A stretch of 64,000 nt of DNA from CAVSUB01 sp963730995 (GCA_963730995.1 CAVSUB010000002.1:1-64000), one strand, 5' to 3'; shown: positions 18,167 through 28,364, numbered from the stretch's first letter. Numbers and translations are program-made. The notes: generated by a model not told the origin, from the letters alone.

Positions 18167-18928
18167 TTACGGCAGCTCGGACACCGGAGCCGGCGCGAGC
18201 GTGGCCTGTTGCGCTCCGCATCCGGCGCAGGCCCGCGCGGCAGCGATCACGACGTCGTTTTCGCTGGTTGCGGCTGCTGGAACGACCTTGTCCGCGTGGT
18301 GCGTCATAAGTGTTCCGCAATTCGGACACGGCACCTTCTTCGCGATCTCAGCCGCTTCTTCGTCGATCGTCACCTGTTCCCGTCCGTACCGCAGCACCTT
18401 GGACATCCAAATCAATTCGCGGATGAAACGGTCCGAACGCCTCACGAACGCATCGTCCAGCAGCCGACCATCCTCTGCGAAGACTTTCCCGACCTGGCCA
18501 ATGTTGATGTCCCAGAAGATCGTGACGAGGCCCAGCTCGCGCATGACGGGCAACAGGCTCTGAACGACGCGGATCCCCGCGAACGGACCTGCCGACACGC
18601 CGACAAGTCCAACGGCTTTGTGGATGTACTCGTTGAGGCAGCTATCGAGCGTGTGCTTGAGCAGTCCAGGAAAACTATGGTTGTACTCGGGCGCGACAAT
18701 GACCAGACCGTCGGCAGCGCTGATCGCCTCGGAGTATGCCGCCTGTTTTATCGCTTCGCCCGCATCATCCACAGGAAGCGGCAGCGAGGCGATATCGACC
18801 ACGCCACTGCAGACGCCAGCGCGGCGATTCAGCAGGTCCGCCAGGAGCTTCGCCGCGTGAACGCTGGCGCGACCCTTCCGGCTCGTGCCGAGAATCACCG
18901 GAATGTTCAGCGGGCGTGCCTCATTCAT
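18167..18928 (-). CDS. NADPH-dependent FMN reductase with C-terminal zinc-ribbon
   Basis: Intact 253-residue protein. Residues 1-185 are a flavodoxin-fold FMN reductase: IPVILGTSRKGRASVHAAKL (phosphate loop) and VIVAPEYNHSFPGLLKHTLD. The remaining about 65 residues are not part of the usual 180-190-residue enzyme and carry two cysteine pairs, VPCPNCGTLMTHHADK and ACAGCGAQQ, the pattern of a zinc ribbon. The reductase would pass electrons from NADPH to flavin or quinone; the ribbon may mediate binding to a partner or to metal (inference). Lies in the leftward run between the membrane module and DUF1622. Confidence 0.88.
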   Translation of the reverse strand: MNEARPLNIPVILGTSRKGRASVHAAKLLADLLNRRAGVCSGVVDIASLPLPVDDAGEAIKQAAYSEAISAADGLVIVAPEYNHSFPGLLKHTLDSCLNEYIHKAVGLVGVSAGPFAGIRVVQSLLPVMRELGLVTIFWDINIGQVGKVFAEDGRLLDDAFVRRSDRFIRELIWMSKVLRYGREQVTIDEEAAEIAKKVPCPNCGTLMTHHADKVVPAAATSENDVVIAAARACAGCGAQQATLAPAPVSELP

Positions 18929-18994
18929 GGTCGTTTGCTTTCAGGTCAGCGTTCGTTGGATGCCGACGACTCGGAATCGTGTCGCGACGCTCGA

Positions 18995-19766
18995 TCAGTC
19001 AACACGACGCCAGAAGGTTGGATCCGTTCGTAGCACCAGCCAACCTCCTCGTCGCTGAATCGATCCAGTGAGGGAGATCGCTTCACCGGCGACTTGAAGC
19101 GCTCTCGCACCAATCGGCTCCCCAGTTGGTCCAACCAGAAGCAGCAACGACGAATGTCCTGCTCGATCCTGGACGTACAGGGCCGGAGGAATTCCTCCCC
19201 GCAGGCACAGGGACGCACACTCCTTGTGGGTCTTTCCGGAGCCGGGGACCATGACGCCGAGGAAACATTTCGAGTCCACGATTTCCCCAGTCAGTTCCAC
19301 CGCCCCCTTGTCAGACTGCTCAAGGAGCGCAGTTGCGTCCACCGATGCCGGCTGCTGACACTTTGCTGGGAAGGGACGCGGGCTCGACCTCGATCATCGT
19401 GTGCGCGCCTCTCTGGATGCGCGTGCCCGTGAGCGTGATATGACGTCCTTCCAACCCGCTCACGAGGGCATCGGCGCCGTGTTTTCCCGGAGCCACGAGG
19501 AGCGGCCAGGGCTCGACGTTCGAGTCGACACCATCGAGCCGAAGACCGGGATACGGGCGCTCGACGATTGTCCCGCTGAAGCTCTTCGGGTGGCCGAACT
19601 CGAACGTGCCGCCCTCGAGCCTGAGGTGGCCGGTGGCGAGCGTCACAGCCACAATCACGACGAGGCAGCCAATCCCGATGACCACTCGGCTGACGAACCG
19701 CCCGAGCCGAGGCGGCATCGGCGGCGCGTACCCGATAAAGAACTCGTCTTCCTCAGGCTTCCACAT
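18995..19766 (-). CDS. Membrane protein with conserved Cys motif, one frame break
   Basis: About 255 residues. Start ATG 19764-19766 lies two bases past the Rieske stop. It has one membrane helix (VIGIGCLVVIVAVTLATGHL) and then an exposed beta-rich part in two similar halves: GHPKSFSGTIVERPYPGLRL and, after a break near 19335, ELTGEIVDSKCFLGVMVPGS then THKECASLCLRGGIPPALYV. The Cys/His cluster (C..H..C...C) and GGIPP motif suggest a metal- or haem-related site; similar C-terminal domains accompany Rieske proteins in other bacteria as far as I recall. Function unknown; position implies a partner of the ferric-reductase/Rieske protein. Confidence 0.75.
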
Positions 19767-19768
19767 CC

Positions 19769-20818
19769 TCAGGCCCTCCGGGCGACATCGAGCATCGCGG
19801 GCTGTACCCGCGTACCTGGCGGATGCGGCTGTGGATGAACGAGAACGCGTCCTGCCACCACGCGCACATCAAACGTTGGCACTTTCTCGGTAAACGGCGG
19901 CGGCGACGCACCCGTATCGGGCAGGTACTCGTACCCATGCCATGGGCACACGACGCATCCGTTGACGATGCGGCCTTCGCCGAGCGGGCCATTCTGATGC
20001 TGACAGACGTTCGAAATCGCGGAGACTTGACCGTCGTACCGAAAGACGGCCACGCGTTCTCCTGAGAGACACCTGACAACCGCGCGTTTTTCGGGAATCT
20101 CAGCGACACTGCACACGTCGACGAACCCGTCGACTCTCAGACTCTCTTTCTCGCGATCGAGGCGGGCCTCTTGCCGAGCTGCGAGGCCGTGAAGCGTGAA
20201 CACCGTCAACACGCCACCGCCGAGTGTCCACGCCAGGAGTAGATTCGTCTCTCCCTGCACGACTCCGAAGATTACGTGCAGCACGATGAGGGCATAGGCC
20301 ACGTACACGCCCATGTGGAGGGTCTTCCACACGGGGGCTGTGAGGTTGTGCAGCCAGAAGTCGTGGCTCGTCGCGGCCATCAGAAACAAGATGGTGAGCG
20401 CGACCAGACCGAATGGCTGGAATGGGATCTGACTGATCGTCGTGTACCGAGCGTTGCCGACGAGCACGCTGACGAGCGGGTTGAGCGTGCCGGCTGAGTG
20501 GAACTGGACGATCGAGAACACACCGTGCGCCAGCGCGAGCGTGAACATCATCACGCCGAGATGGCGACGGTTGTAGAGCAGGGGAAGAAATCGGCGGTTC
20601 AATCGCGCCAGCGGGCCGATACAGAGAATGATGTTGAGCAACGTGAACGCAGCGACTGCGAGCGCTCGGATCAGCAGCGTTTCGATCGTCAGCTCCGGAC
20701 GAAGCGTAGCCTGTACACCGAGGAACACGACAAGGAACGCCAGGAGCAGACCGGCGGCCACGATGTCGTAGCGGCGTTTCTGCGGATTCCACGCGACGGC
20801 TCGGTAGGTGGTGCTCAT
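19769..20818 (-). CDS. Ferric-reductase-like membrane protein fused to a Rieske [2Fe-2S] domain
   Basis: Intact 349-residue fusion. Residues about 15-215 form a ferric-reductase-like haem b membrane domain with six helices; candidate haem His residues include YNRRHLGVMMFTLALAHGVF and KTLHMGVYVAYALIVLHVIF. Residues about 240-335 are a Rieske domain with both cluster motifs: AISNVCQHQNGPLG (CxH) and GCVVCPWHGYEYLP (CxxH). It should carry electrons across or along the membrane between a cytoplasmic donor and an outer acceptor. The ATG overlaps the stop of the 54-residue protein (ATGA), and the next gene starts two bases after its stop, so the set is translationally coupled. Confidence 0.92.
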   Translation of the reverse strand: MSTTYRAVAWNPQKRRYDIVAAGLLLAFLVVFLGVQATLRPELTIETLLIRALAVAAFTLLNIILCIGPLARLNRRFLPLLYNRRHLGVMMFTLALAHGVFSIVQFHSAGTLNPLVSVLVGNARYTTISQIPFQPFGLVALTILFLMAATSHDFWLHNLTAPVWKTLHMGVYVAYALIVLHVIFGVVQGETNLLLAWTLGGGVLTVFTLHGLAARQEARLDREKESLRVDGFVDVCSVAEIPEKRAVVRCLSGERVAVFRYDGQVSAISNVCQHQNGPLGEGRIVNGCVVCPWHGYEYLPDTGASPPPFTEKVPTFDVRVVAGRVLVHPQPHPPGTRVQPAMLDVARRA

Positions 20819-20979
20819 CGCAACGTCTTCGATCCTTCAGCGCTGACGATGGCTGGTGGCAATCGGTCCACACGCGCCGAAGGCGCCGGGTGCGCCACTG
20901 CCAGTGCCGTCGCAATGACCAGGAGAAGGAACAGCGTCGCGATCATCCAGCGATGGCGACGGCGGAGCGGCCGGATCAT
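20815..20979 (-). CDS. 54-residue single-helix membrane protein
   Basis: A frame from ATG 20977-20979 encodes 54 residues: basic start MIRPLRRRHRWM, one hydrophobic helix IATLFLLLVIATALAVA, and a short tail PAPSARVDRLPPAIVS. The start overlaps the stop of the upstream membrane gene (ATGA) and its own stop overlaps the start of the Rieske fusion (ATGA). This double four-base overlap is strong evidence that it is a real gene, small enough to be missed by length cut-offs. Likely a small subunit of the membrane redox complex (inference). Confidence 0.75.
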   Translation of the reverse strand: MIRPLRRRHRWMIATLFLLLVIATALAVAHPAPSARVDRLPPAIVSAEGSKTLR

Positions 20980-21278
20980 CGCGCCAGCCCTCCGGCGCGT
21001 CTTGCAGCGGCAAGCGATTCACGCGCCTTCGCTCGATGCGGGTTGTCTTCAATCGGTTCGTGCGCACCAGCGATCCACCGCCAGGCAAACAGCGGCCACA
21101 ACGCGACTACCCCAGGCAGGATCAACAATCGCAAAGTCTTTGGCGCACCGGCGACTCGGGGATCGAGCCGTGTCACTCCGCGCGGCAGGAACATCAACGC
21201 GAATGCCACGCCGACGAGAACGTATGCTTCGAATGCGCCGACCACGAACTGCGCGATCACAAGAGACACGGTGCACAA
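20976..21278 (-). CDS. Small membrane protein heading the Rieske module
   Basis: Intact 100-residue protein with two membrane helices (VIAQFVVGAFEAYVLVGVAF and LRLLILPGVVALWPLFAWRW) and a charged cytoplasmic tail rich in Arg/Ala. No family recognised with confidence. It begins 31 bases after the stop of the glucosidase gene and ends in an ATGA overlap with the 54-residue gene. Presumed first subunit of the coupled membrane module. Confidence 0.75.
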   Translation of the reverse strand: MCTVSLVIAQFVVGAFEAYVLVGVAFALMFLPRGVTRLDPRVAGAPKTLRLLILPGVVALWPLFAWRWIAGAHEPIEDNPHRAKARESLAAARRAGGLAR

Positions 21279-21309
21279 CCTCCGCTGTCACACTCGCAGG
21301 AACCGGAGA

Positions 21310-23998
21310 TCAACGGTTGACACTCAACACACCGATCTCTGCTGCCAGTTCGACCTCGCGAGGCGCCGACGCCTCTTTCCGCCTCGGCTGCAGCAGCTTG
21401 GCCACGAGGCCGGTCCAACCCGTCTGGTGCGATGCGCCCACGCCCCGTCCCGTGTCACCGTGAAAGTACTCGTGAAACAGCACATGGTCGCGAAAGTGTG
21501 GGTCGTCCTGAAGGCGGCGGTTGCTGCCGAATACGGGCCGCTCGCCGTCGGCATTCCGGAGGAAGATCCCGTTCACGCGGGTGGCGAGCTCGCTGGCGAC
21601 CTCGTCGATCGTGTGATACCGACCGGAACCCGTCGGACACTCCACTTTGAAATCGTCGCCGTAGTAGTGGTGGAACTTCTGTAGCGATTCGATGATCAGG
21701 TAATTGACCGGCATCCAGATCGGACCGCGCCAATTCGAGTTGCCGCCAAAGAGTCCAGACGTGGATTCGCCGGGTTGATACTCGACCGAGAAGCGCTGCC
21801 CATTCCACTCGAGCGTGTAGGGACGATCGCGGTGGTATCGCGAGAGGGCGCGCACGCCGTAGTCAGACAAGAATTCCGATTCGTCGAGCATTCGGCGAAG
21901 CAGCTTCTTCATGCGGCTGCCCCGAAGCAGCGACAACAGCCGGCGTTCGCCCTTTCCCGGCTCATTCCAGCGCGACACCAGCCCCGCGAGATCGGGACGA
22001 TAGTTGAGAAACCAGTCGAGACGCTCGGTGAAGGCCGGCACCTTGGCACAGAGCTCCGGCTCGAGCGTCTCGACGGCAAAGAGCGGGATCAGCCCGACCA
22101 TCGACCGCACCTTGAGCGGCAGCATCTGCCCGTCCGGCAGATTGAGCACGTCGTAGTAGAAGCCATCGTCCTCGTTCCATAACCCCATCCCATCGCCGAT
22201 GTTGGTCATGGCTTCGGCGATGTGCAGGAAATGTTCGAAGAACTTGGTCGCGATGTCTTCGTACACGTGGTTGTGCTGCGCGAGCTCCAGCGCGATGCGC
22301 ATCAGATTGAGGCTGTACATCGCCATCCAGCTGGTGCCGTCCGACTGGTTGATGTAGCCGCCGGTCGGCAGCGGCGCACTGCGGTCGAAGACGCCGATGT
22401 TGTCCAGTCCCAGAAAGCCGCCCTGGAACACGTTGCGTCCTTCGGCGTCTTTGCGATTGACCCACCAGGTGAAGTTCAGCATCAGCTTGTGGAACACCCG
22501 CTCGAGAAACGCGAGGTCGCCCGGGTCGTCTTTCCGTTTCTGTCGACGCCGTTTGCGATCCATCTGAAACACACGCCAGGTCGCCCACCCATGAACCGGC
22601 GGGTTCACGTCGCCAAACGCCCACTCGTACGCGGGCAGCTGGCCGTTCGGGTGCATGTACCACTCACGCGTGAGGAGGACCAGCTGCTTCTTGGCAAACT
22701 CCGGATCCACGAGCGCCAGCGACACCGTATGGAACGCGAGATCCCACGCGGCGTACCACGGGTACTCCCACTTGTCGGGCATCGAGATGATGTCGGCGTT
22801 GTTCAGATGACACCACTCGTGATTGCGTCCTCGTTTGCGTTCCGATGAAGGCATCGGCTGGCCGGGATCGCCCTTCAGCCACTGGGGCACGTCGTAGTAG
22901 AAGAACTGCTTGCTCCAGATCATCCCGGCCAGCGCCTGCCGCTGGACGAGCCGCTGATCGTCGGACAGGCCTGTCTGCAGGCGGTCGTAGAAATTGTCTG
23001 CTTCCCGACGGCGCCGCTCGATCACGCTGTCGAAGCCTGCAAACGGGTCGACGTGCGTGTCGGCTGACAGACGCAGGCGCACGACCGCCCGTCCTCCTGC
23101 CGGCACCTCGAGATGGTAGTGAGCGGCGGTCTTGGTGCCGCGCCGCTGCGGGTTGATGGCGCTGGAATTCCGATCGACCACGAACTCGTGAAAGGCGTCT
23201 TTGAAGTGACCGGCCTGGTCCGGCAATCCGAAGAGACGGCGACCGTTGGTTTCGTTCTCCGTGAAAAGCCACGGCGCGTCGCCGTCTCGATACAGCCTGA
23301 TAGGCTCCCAGCAGCTCACTCTGCGCGACGGCGACGTCACCGTCCAGCGTCAGCTCCGGCTTGCGGACGGGATAGCCCCACGACCACGTGTTGCGGAACC
23401 ACAATTGGGGAAGGACATGTAGGTCGGCGGTTTCCGGTCCACGGTTGTGGACGGTGATCCGGATCAGGATGTCCGACGGCGAGTGCTTCGCGTATTCCGT
23501 GACCACATCGAAGTAGCGGTTGCTTTCAAACACGCCGCTATCGACCAGCTCGAACTCCGGATCCTCTTTGCCTCGGCGTCGATTCTCGTCGACGAGTTGA
23601 GCGTACGGAAACTGCTGTTGGGGGTACTTGTAGAGGCCCTTCAGATACGAATGGGTCGGCGTCGCGTCCAGGTAGTAGTAGGCCTCCTTGACGTCTTCGC
23701 CATGGTTCCCCTCACTGTTGGTCAGGCCGAACAACCGTTCCTTCAGGATCGGGTCGCGTCCGTTCCACAGGGCGACAGCGAAACAGAGGGTCTGTTGCTC
23801 GTCGCTGATGCCCATGATGCCGTCCTCGCCCCACCGGTAGGCGCGGCTTCGAGCCGCGTCATGGCTGAACGAGTCCCACGCGGTGCCGCCGGGGCTGTAA
23901 TCCTCGCGAACCGTGCCCCACTGGCGCTCGCTCAAATACGGGCCCCACAACTTCCAGCCGGTGCCCGCGGGCTCGTCCAGGCGTCGCTCTTCGTCCAT
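21310..23998 (-). CDS. GH63/MGH1-like glucosidase, one frame break
   Basis: Large cytoplasmic-looking protein of about 895 residues without signal peptide, of the MGH1/GH63-like glycosidase type found with trehalose or glucosylglycerate metabolism. Landmarks: N-terminal WGPYLSERQWGTVREDYSPG and YRWGEDGIMGISDEQQTLCF; in the (alpha/alpha)6 barrel DKWEYPWYAAWDLAFHTV (catalytic Asp region), GGFLGLDNIGVFDRS, NWRGPIWMPVNYLIIESLQ and the C-terminal LFHEYFHGDTGRGVGASHQT. One break near 23305, where an extra G in CAGGCTG splits YQLYRDGDAPW. Heads the leftward run and lies divergent to the aquaporin gene. Confidence 0.88.
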
Positions 23999-24099
23999 GA
24001 CATGCCTCTTTTGCAGGGAGGTGCAATGACGGTCGTTGGATGCCGCCGCGTGTCGGACGTTACGCGAAACTCGAAGACGGGTTCTGCATCGAACCGGTG

Positions 24100-24906
24100 A
24101 TGGCCAAGCCCGCCACGCCTCTGCATTGGCCGGAATACCTGATTGAGGTCGGTCGCGATTGGGACGTTCATGGTCTCAGCCGCCGTGTTCGCCGCGGTCC
24201 TGTACCACCCGTCGTCGCCGTTTTCCGGACTGATTTCGCATGAGCTCGTCCGCCGCGCCTTGATGGGACTGGCGATGGGGTCGACAGCGGCCGCCATCAT
24301 TTATTCGCCGTGGGGCCAGCGATCAGGGGCGCACATGAATCCGGCCGTCACGCTGACGTTCTTTCGTTTGGGAAAGGTCGCTCGACCCGACGCGTGGGCT
24401 ACATCACGGCGCAATTTATCGGCGCCATCGTCGGGATGGCTGCAGCCGCCGTTGCTCTCGGCGGCCTGGTCTCACATCCGTCTGTCAATTACGTGACGAC
24501 CTTGCCCGGGCCTACTGGAGACGCCGTGGCATTCGTCGCCGAGGCTCTCATCTCGTTCGTGCTGATGCTGACGATCCTGACGGTCTCGAATCATCCGCGC
24601 GTGGCGCCGTTCACCGGAATCTGCGCCGGCCTCTGGTGTGGACCTACATTACGGTCGAAGCGCCTCTGTCTGGGATGAGCATGAATCCGGCGCGCACGTT
24701 CGGATCGGCTCTGCTGGCGCGTGACTTTCCTCGGTCTTTGGATCTATTTCACGGCTCCGCCACTTGGCATGCTGTTGGCTGCCGAAGTGTTCACGCGCCG
24801 TTTCGGCGCGCAACGGGTTCTCTGCGCCAAGCTCCACCACCCTCACAACCGACCGTGCATCTTCGGCTGCGGCGCGAGCGCGCCCGTTCTCGAGCGGTCG
24901 GCGTGA
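24100..24906 (+). CDS. Aquaporin (MIP family), frame-disrupted
   Basis: Major intrinsic protein channel of about 268 residues. Both pore motifs are visible: RSGAHMNPAVTLTFFRLG (first NPA) and PLSGMSMNPARTFGSALLAR (second NPA), with helices FMVSAAVFAAVLYH, ITAQFIGAIVGMAAAAVALG and ALISFVLMLTILTV between them, and the C-terminal tail VLCAKLHHPHNRPCIFGC, a recurrent ending of bacterial aquaporins. The pieces lie in different frames with breaks near 24150, 24385, 24640 and 24725. Start placed at ATG 24100. Transports water or small neutral solutes. Confidence 0.83.
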
Positions 24907-25021
24907 TCGGCGGCCATCGGCCACTCGCGCTTGAAACCTTTGGCGTGATCCGGGCATCGAAGCACCGACCTTTCTGATATCCGCGTTGGCCCGACCCGGG
25001 TCGAGAAATGAGAGCACCGGC

Positions 25022-26593
25022 ATGGCGCATTACGACGTGATCATCATCGGCACTGGCGCGGGGGGCGGAACACTCGCCTATCACCTCGCCCCATCCGGCA
25101 AACGGATCCTGTTGCTCGAGCGGGGCGACTACGTTCGGCGCGAAAAGGACAACTGGAGTTCGCGGGCGGTCAACGTCGAAGCGAAATATCACACCAAAGA
25201 AGTGTGGCAGGACAAGGATGGCAAACCGCTCCATCCGCACACGAACTACTACGTCGGTGGCAACACCAAGTTCTACGGCGCCGCGCTCTTCCGCCTTCGC
25301 GAAGAGGACTTCGGCGAGATTCGCCACCACGGCGGCGTCTCGCCGGCGTGGCCGATCAGCTACGACGAGATCGAGCCGTACTACACGAAGGCTGAGTACC
25401 TCTATCAGGTCCACGGCGAGCGCGGTGTCGATCCGACCGAGCCGTGGGCGAGCGCGCCGTACCGTTTCCCGGCGGTGCAGCACGAACCTCGAATTCAACA
25501 GCTGCACGACGACCTGACGGCGAACGGGTTACGACCGTTTCATGTCCCGCTCGGGATCATGCTCGACGAATCGGATCCTCGGAAGAGCCGCTGCATTCGC
25601 TGCGAGACCTGTGACGGTTTCCCTTGTTTGATTCACGCGAAAAGTGACGCCCAGGTCATCTGCGTCGATCCGGCGCTCGCGCATCCAAACGTGACCCTCG
25701 TCACCAACGCACGCGTCACCCGGCTGCTCACCAGCCCGTCTGGCCGCGAAATCACAGGCGTCTCGGTCCAACGCAACGGCGCAGAGGAGATCTTCTCGGG
25801 CGATATCGTCGTGTCTTCGTGCGGAGCCATCAATTCGGCAGCCCTGCTGCTGCGATCGGCCAACGATCGTCACCCCCAAGGGTTGGCCAATGCGTCGGGC
25901 GTCGTCGGCCGACACTACATGGGCCATGTGAATTCTGTGTTGCTCGCCATTTCGAAGTCGCCCAACGCGACCGTGTTTCAAAAGACGCTCGGCGTCAACG
26001 ACTTCTACTTCGGCGACGATGAATTCAAGTACCCGATGGGGCATATTTCGTTCGTCGGCAAGCTGGACGCCGTGGCGCTGTCCGCCGGCGCGCCAGCCAT
26101 CGTGCCGGGCATGACGCTCGACATCATGGCGAAGCACTCCCTCGACTTCTGGCTGACTTCAGAGGATCTCCCCGACCCGAACAACCGCGTCACGCTCGAC
26201 CGCAACGGCAACATCGTCCTCTCGTACGCGCCGAACAATGACGAGGGTCACAAGCGTCTGATCAGAAAGCTGGAACATCTGCTCCAGCACCTGGACATGC
26301 ATCCACATCTGGTGCCCAGGAACCTGTTCGTCGGCAATCGGATTCCATTGGCCGGAGTGGCCCACCAGAACGGGACCGTGCGCTTCGGCCGCGATCCGAA
26401 GACATCGGCTCTCGACGCGAGCTGCAGAGCGCACGACGTGGACAATCTCTATGTTGTCGACGGCAGCTTCTTCCCGTCGAGCGGCGCCGTCAACCCGGCG
26501 CTGACCATCATGGCCAACGCGATCCGAGTCGGCGACCACATTCTCGAGCGGCTCGGCGCGCACGCCGCGGTTCCGGTGGAGGCAGCGCAATGA
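25022..26593 (+). CDS. GMC family FAD-dependent oxidoreductase
   Basis: Intact flavoprotein of 523 residues from ATG 25022 (a TTG at 24986 would add twelve unfamiliar residues). FAD-binding motif YDVIIIGTGAGGGTLAYHLA at the start, KSRCIRCETCDGFPCLIH mid-protein, and the C-terminal active-site region VVDGSFFPSSGAVNPALTIM. The Cys-rich RCIRCETCDGFPC segment is typical of the cholesterol-oxidase/glucose-dehydrogenase-like GMC subgroup. Oxidises an alcohol or sugar, acceptor unknown. Its stop overlaps the start of the double-VOC gene (ATGA), indicating coupled translation. Confidence 0.92.
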   Translation: MAHYDVIIIGTGAGGGTLAYHLAPSGKRILLLERGDYVRREKDNWSSRAVNVEAKYHTKEVWQDKDGKPLHPHTNYYVGGNTKFYGAALFRLREEDFGEIRHHGGVSPAWPISYDEIEPYYTKAEYLYQVHGERGVDPTEPWASAPYRFPAVQHEPRIQQLHDDLTANGLRPFHVPLGIMLDESDPRKSRCIRCETCDGFPCLIHAKSDAQVICVDPALAHPNVTLVTNARVTRLLTSPSGREITGVSVQRNGAEEIFSGDIVVSSCGAINSAALLLRSANDRHPQGLANASGVVGRHYMGHVNSVLLAISKSPNATVFQKTLGVNDFYFGDDEFKYPMGHISFVGKLDAVALSAGAPAIVPGMTLDIMAKHSLDFWLTSEDLPDPNNRVTLDRNGNIVLSYAPNNDEGHKRLIRKLEHLLQHLDMHPHLVPRNLFVGNRIPLAGVAHQNGTVRFGRDPKTSALDASCRAHDVDNLYVVDGSFFPSSGAVNPALTIMANAIRVGDHILERLGAHAAVPVEAAQ

Positions 26594-27651
26594 CGCACAA
26601 CAACTCGCCACTGCGCTCTTCATCGTTTGCACGCGCCGGGGCACTGACTGCGACGTTACTCCTTTGCGTCGCTGTCGTGTCGCCGATGCCCTCTGTGGCC
26701 AACGGCGTGCCTCTCCAAGTCACCGCGGTCGACGTCGTCGGGCTCACCGTGTCCGATATGGATCGAGCGCTCACCTTCTACACGGATGTGCTGCCGTTCT
26801 CAAAGGTGTCGGACGTCGAGTTGTCGGGCCGTCAGTACGAGTTGCTGTCCGGTGTCTTTGGGGCTCGTACCCGCGTTGTCAGGCTTCGCCTCGGGACGGA
26901 AGAAATCGAGTTGACCGAGTATTTGTCGCCGAAGGGCCGGCCGATGCCTGACGACCTTCGCGCGAACGACCGGGTGTTCCAGCACATCGCGATCGTTGTG
27001 AGCGACATGGCGAAGGCCTACCAGAGACCTCCGGATGCATCAGGTCGAGCACGCATCGACCGGACCGCAGCGCCTTCCTGACTGGAACCCGAATGCGGGA
27101 GGAATCAGCGCGTTCTATTTCCGCGACCCGGACCGCCACTTTTTGGAGATCATCAGCTTTCCTGGCGACAAGGGATCACCGAAATGGCATCAGGCCACGA
27201 AGGACGTGTTTCTCGGGATCGATCACACCGCAATCGTCGTCGACGACACCAACACATCGTTGCGTTTTTATCGGGACACGCTCGGCATGCACGTCGCCGG
27301 TGAAAGCGAAAACTATGACGTCGAACAGGAACATCTGAACAATGTGTTCGGCGCCAGGCTCAGGATCACCGCGCTTCGGGCGGCAAAAGGTCCAGGTATC
27401 GAGCTGCTCGAATATCTTGCGCCGCGCGACGGCCGGCCGGCGCCGGGCGATCTCCGCGCGAACGATGTTGCTCACTGGCAGACGACGCTGATCACGGAGC
27501 GACTCGATCCGCTGCTGGGCCTCGCCCGCGATCATCGAATCACTCTGGTGTCGCCGGGTTCAGTGGACGCTGCGCCGCTGTCTCTCGGATTTCGTACTGG
27601 AGCCTGACGCGCGACCCCGACGGCCACGGGATGCGGTTGGTCGCTCGGTGA
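26590..27651 (+). CDS. Exported protein with two VOC (glyoxalase-fold) domains, frame-disrupted
   Basis: About 353 residues with signal peptide (LTATLLLCVAVVSPMPSVAN). Two vicinal-oxygen-chelate domains repeat each other: VTAVDVVGLTVSDMDRALTF with GARTRVVRLRLGTEEIELTE, and FLGIDHTAIVVDDTNTSLRF with GARLRITALRAAKGPGIELL. Metal-ligand positions (H in first and second strands, E in IELLEYL) look kept in the second domain. Breaks near 27023 and 27595; after the last the frame reads RDPDGHGMRLVAR and stops at 27651. ATG overlaps the GMC stop, so enzyme and VOC protein are made together; a dioxygenase, isomerase or lyase role on the GMC product is inference. Confidence 0.83.
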
Positions 27652-27666
27652 CCCGCCGGCGCTCTT

Positions 27667-28326
27667 TCACGCCTTTAATGCGGCTCCCATGGTGACCCAC
27701 CCGTGTGTCCTCGGCGCCTTCCTCGCGTAGAACGTCCGGACAGCATCAAATCGAAATCCGCCCTTTTCGACAAGGTCTGCGACCGGCCGGTTTAGGTGGC
27801 AGCCGCAGGCCACCACCTTCTGGAGTCCGTTCAGACGATTCTGCCAGCGCGCGATCGTGGCGTCTGGCGACAGACCGTGTTCGACGACGATCAAGCGGCC
27901 ATCGTCGCGAAGCACGCGGCGGAGCTCGTTCAGCGCGCGCACTGGATCGAAGACGCTGCAGAGTGTCAGTGTGCTCACGGCCGTGTCAAAGGAGCCATCT
28001 GCGAACGGCAGAGACTCGGCCTCCGCGACGATCAGATCGACCGGAATGCGAGATAACCGAACCTGGGGCGCCGCACGATCGCACATGCCATCATTCGGCT
28101 CGATGCCGACGATGCGTCGCACTGTCTCTGGATAGTGGGCCAGATTAGGGCCACTGCCGAACCCAATCTCGACGACGCGTCCGCGGGCTGACGCTAGCGC
28201 TTCGGCGCGGGTCTGAATGAGTTGGGGATCGGCCCCCATCTTGTCATTCAGCCACGGAAACACTCGTCGTTCGTAAAAGCTGAGACGTCTTCGCTTTGCC
28301 AAGTCACCCTCGTGGCCATTCACCAA
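27667..28326 (-). CDS. Class I SAM-dependent methyltransferase
   Basis: Intact 219-residue methyltransferase of the UbiE/METTL7-like group. Motif I is GRVVEIGFGSGPNLAHY, the acidic residue at the end of strand 2 is in RRIVGIEPNDGM, and FDTAVSTLTLCSVFDPVRAL gives motif II/post-II. A Cys/His pair KVVACGCHLNRPVADLV is also typical of this group. Substrate unknown. Convergent with the VOC gene; its stop is 15 bases from that of the VOC protein. Confidence 0.9.
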   Translation of the reverse strand: MVNGHEGDLAKRRRLSFYERRVFPWLNDKMGADPQLIQTRAEALASARGRVVEIGFGSGPNLAHYPETVRRIVGIEPNDGMCDRAAPQVRLSRIPVDLIVAEAESLPFADGSFDTAVSTLTLCSVFDPVRALNELRRVLRDDGRLIVVEHGLSPDATIARWQNRLNGLQKVVACGCHLNRPVADLVEKGGFRFDAVRTFYARKAPRTHGWVTMGAALKA

Positions 28327-28364
28327 CGCGTGACGTCGGCGTTCAAGGTTCCGTGCCCAAAGGC

